Below, one piece after another: positions 6,769 through 6,927 of a DNA stretch of 6,927 bases. Below the pieces are notes generated by a model. It did no database searches, had not been told where the DNA came from, and saw only the letters and a program-made list of their open reading frames with translations. A program made the position numbers and the translations under genes. The DNA comes from Pseudomonadota bacterium (lineage in GTDB: Bacteria > Pseudomonadota > Alphaproteobacteria > Rhizobiales > Methyloligellaceae): the NCBI GenBank assembly GCA_022567275.1, contig JADFHH010000025.1:3590-10516 (forward strand). Reading direction: 5' to 3'. The stretch's first letter is position 1, and each line of letters opens with the position of its first letter.

Positions 6769-6796
6769 AATGTACATGATTTGTTCTATTTTGCAA
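6769..6796 (-). promoter_or_regulatory. Candidate recA promoter
   Basis: On the minus strand, TTGCAA (6796-6791, 4 of 6 to the -35 consensus) is followed after 16 bases by TACATT (6774-6769, 4 of 6 to the -10). Transcription would start near 6762 and give a leader of about 70 bases. The surrounding 6775-6835 is markedly AT-rich compared with the rest of the window, as expected for a promoter and upstream region. Confidence 0.5.
6772..6786. promoter_or_regulatory. Candidate LexA (SOS) operator of recA
   Basis: GTAC-N7-GTTC on the plus strand matches the alphaproteobacterial LexA operator GTTC-N7-GTTC at seven of eight fixed positions. It lies between and partly over the candidate recA -35 and -10 hexamers, where a repressor would block polymerase. 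The location before recA, a near-universal SOS gene, is the main support. One half-site is imperfect, so binding may be weaker than consensus. Confidence 0.55.
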
Positions 6797-6872
6797 GAGT
6801 TATGTTAATATAATGATAATGCTTGTGTTTTAGCGGTGTATTCGTGGTTTGTTCGGACTTTATAGGGCGACA

Positions 6873-6927
6873 CACCCCCGTCATTCCCGCGCCGGCGGGA
6901 ACCTTCACCCCCGTCATTCCCGCGCAG
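6873..6927. repeat. REP-like palindromic repeat pair, second copy cut by the window edge
   Basis: A 20-base segment beginning CACCCCCGTCATTCCC occurs identically at 6873-6892 and 6906-6925, head to tail with a 33-bp period. Copy 1 contains an inverted repeat TTCCCGC (6884-6890) and GCGGGAA (6895-6901) with a four-base loop. Sequences of the form CGTCATTCCCGCG...GCGGGAA are a common dispersed intergenic repeat in proteobacterial genomes. No coding potential is seen here. The second copy continues beyond the window, so the array may be longer. Confidence 0.75.

Overview
The window is a housekeeping stretch of an alphaproteobacterial chromosome. The evidence for this is an RecA with the alphaproteobacterial N-terminus (LRLVE followed by DKEKAL), a mitochondrial/eukaryotic-type NADP isocitrate dehydrogenase, the recA-alaS-icd neighbourhood that I recall from many Alphaproteobacteria, GC-rich coding DNA, and a recA promoter with a near match to the GTTC-N7-GTTC SOS operator of this class. 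The genus cannot be named from the sequence. I see no rRNA, tRNA, CRISPR array, transposase, phage gene or defence gene.

Layout from left to right. Positions 1-362 (minus) hold the N-terminal 120 codons of an unrecognised protein with a signal peptide, cut by the window edge. Positions 438-1223 (minus) encode a SPOUT-class RNA methyltransferase of the TrmJ group. A 120-bp divergent promoter region follows, and icd (NADP-isocitrate dehydrogenase) runs rightwards at 1344-2558. It converges with alaS (alanyl-tRNA synthetase, minus, 2573-5236), only 14 bp away. Between alaS and recA is a 299-bp gap (5237-5535). It contains a strong intrinsic terminator for recA and must also contain the alaS promoter. 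recA occupies 5536-6693 (minus). Upstream of it (6694-6927) lie a strong ribosome binding site, three tandem 13-bp repeats, a candidate SOS-regulated promoter in an AT-rich patch, and two copies of a REP-like element (CGTCATTCCCGCGC) at the right edge.

The genes are not one pathway. recA is DNA repair and SOS control, alaS and the TrmJ-like enzyme serve translation, and icd serves the TCA cycle. recA and alaS point the same way, but the terminator between them argues for separate transcription units. No novel multi-gene system is visible. The points worth a second look are non-coding: the recA leader repeats, the imperfect SOS operator inside the recA promoter, a possible 10-codon leader ORF before alaS, and the REP-like pair.
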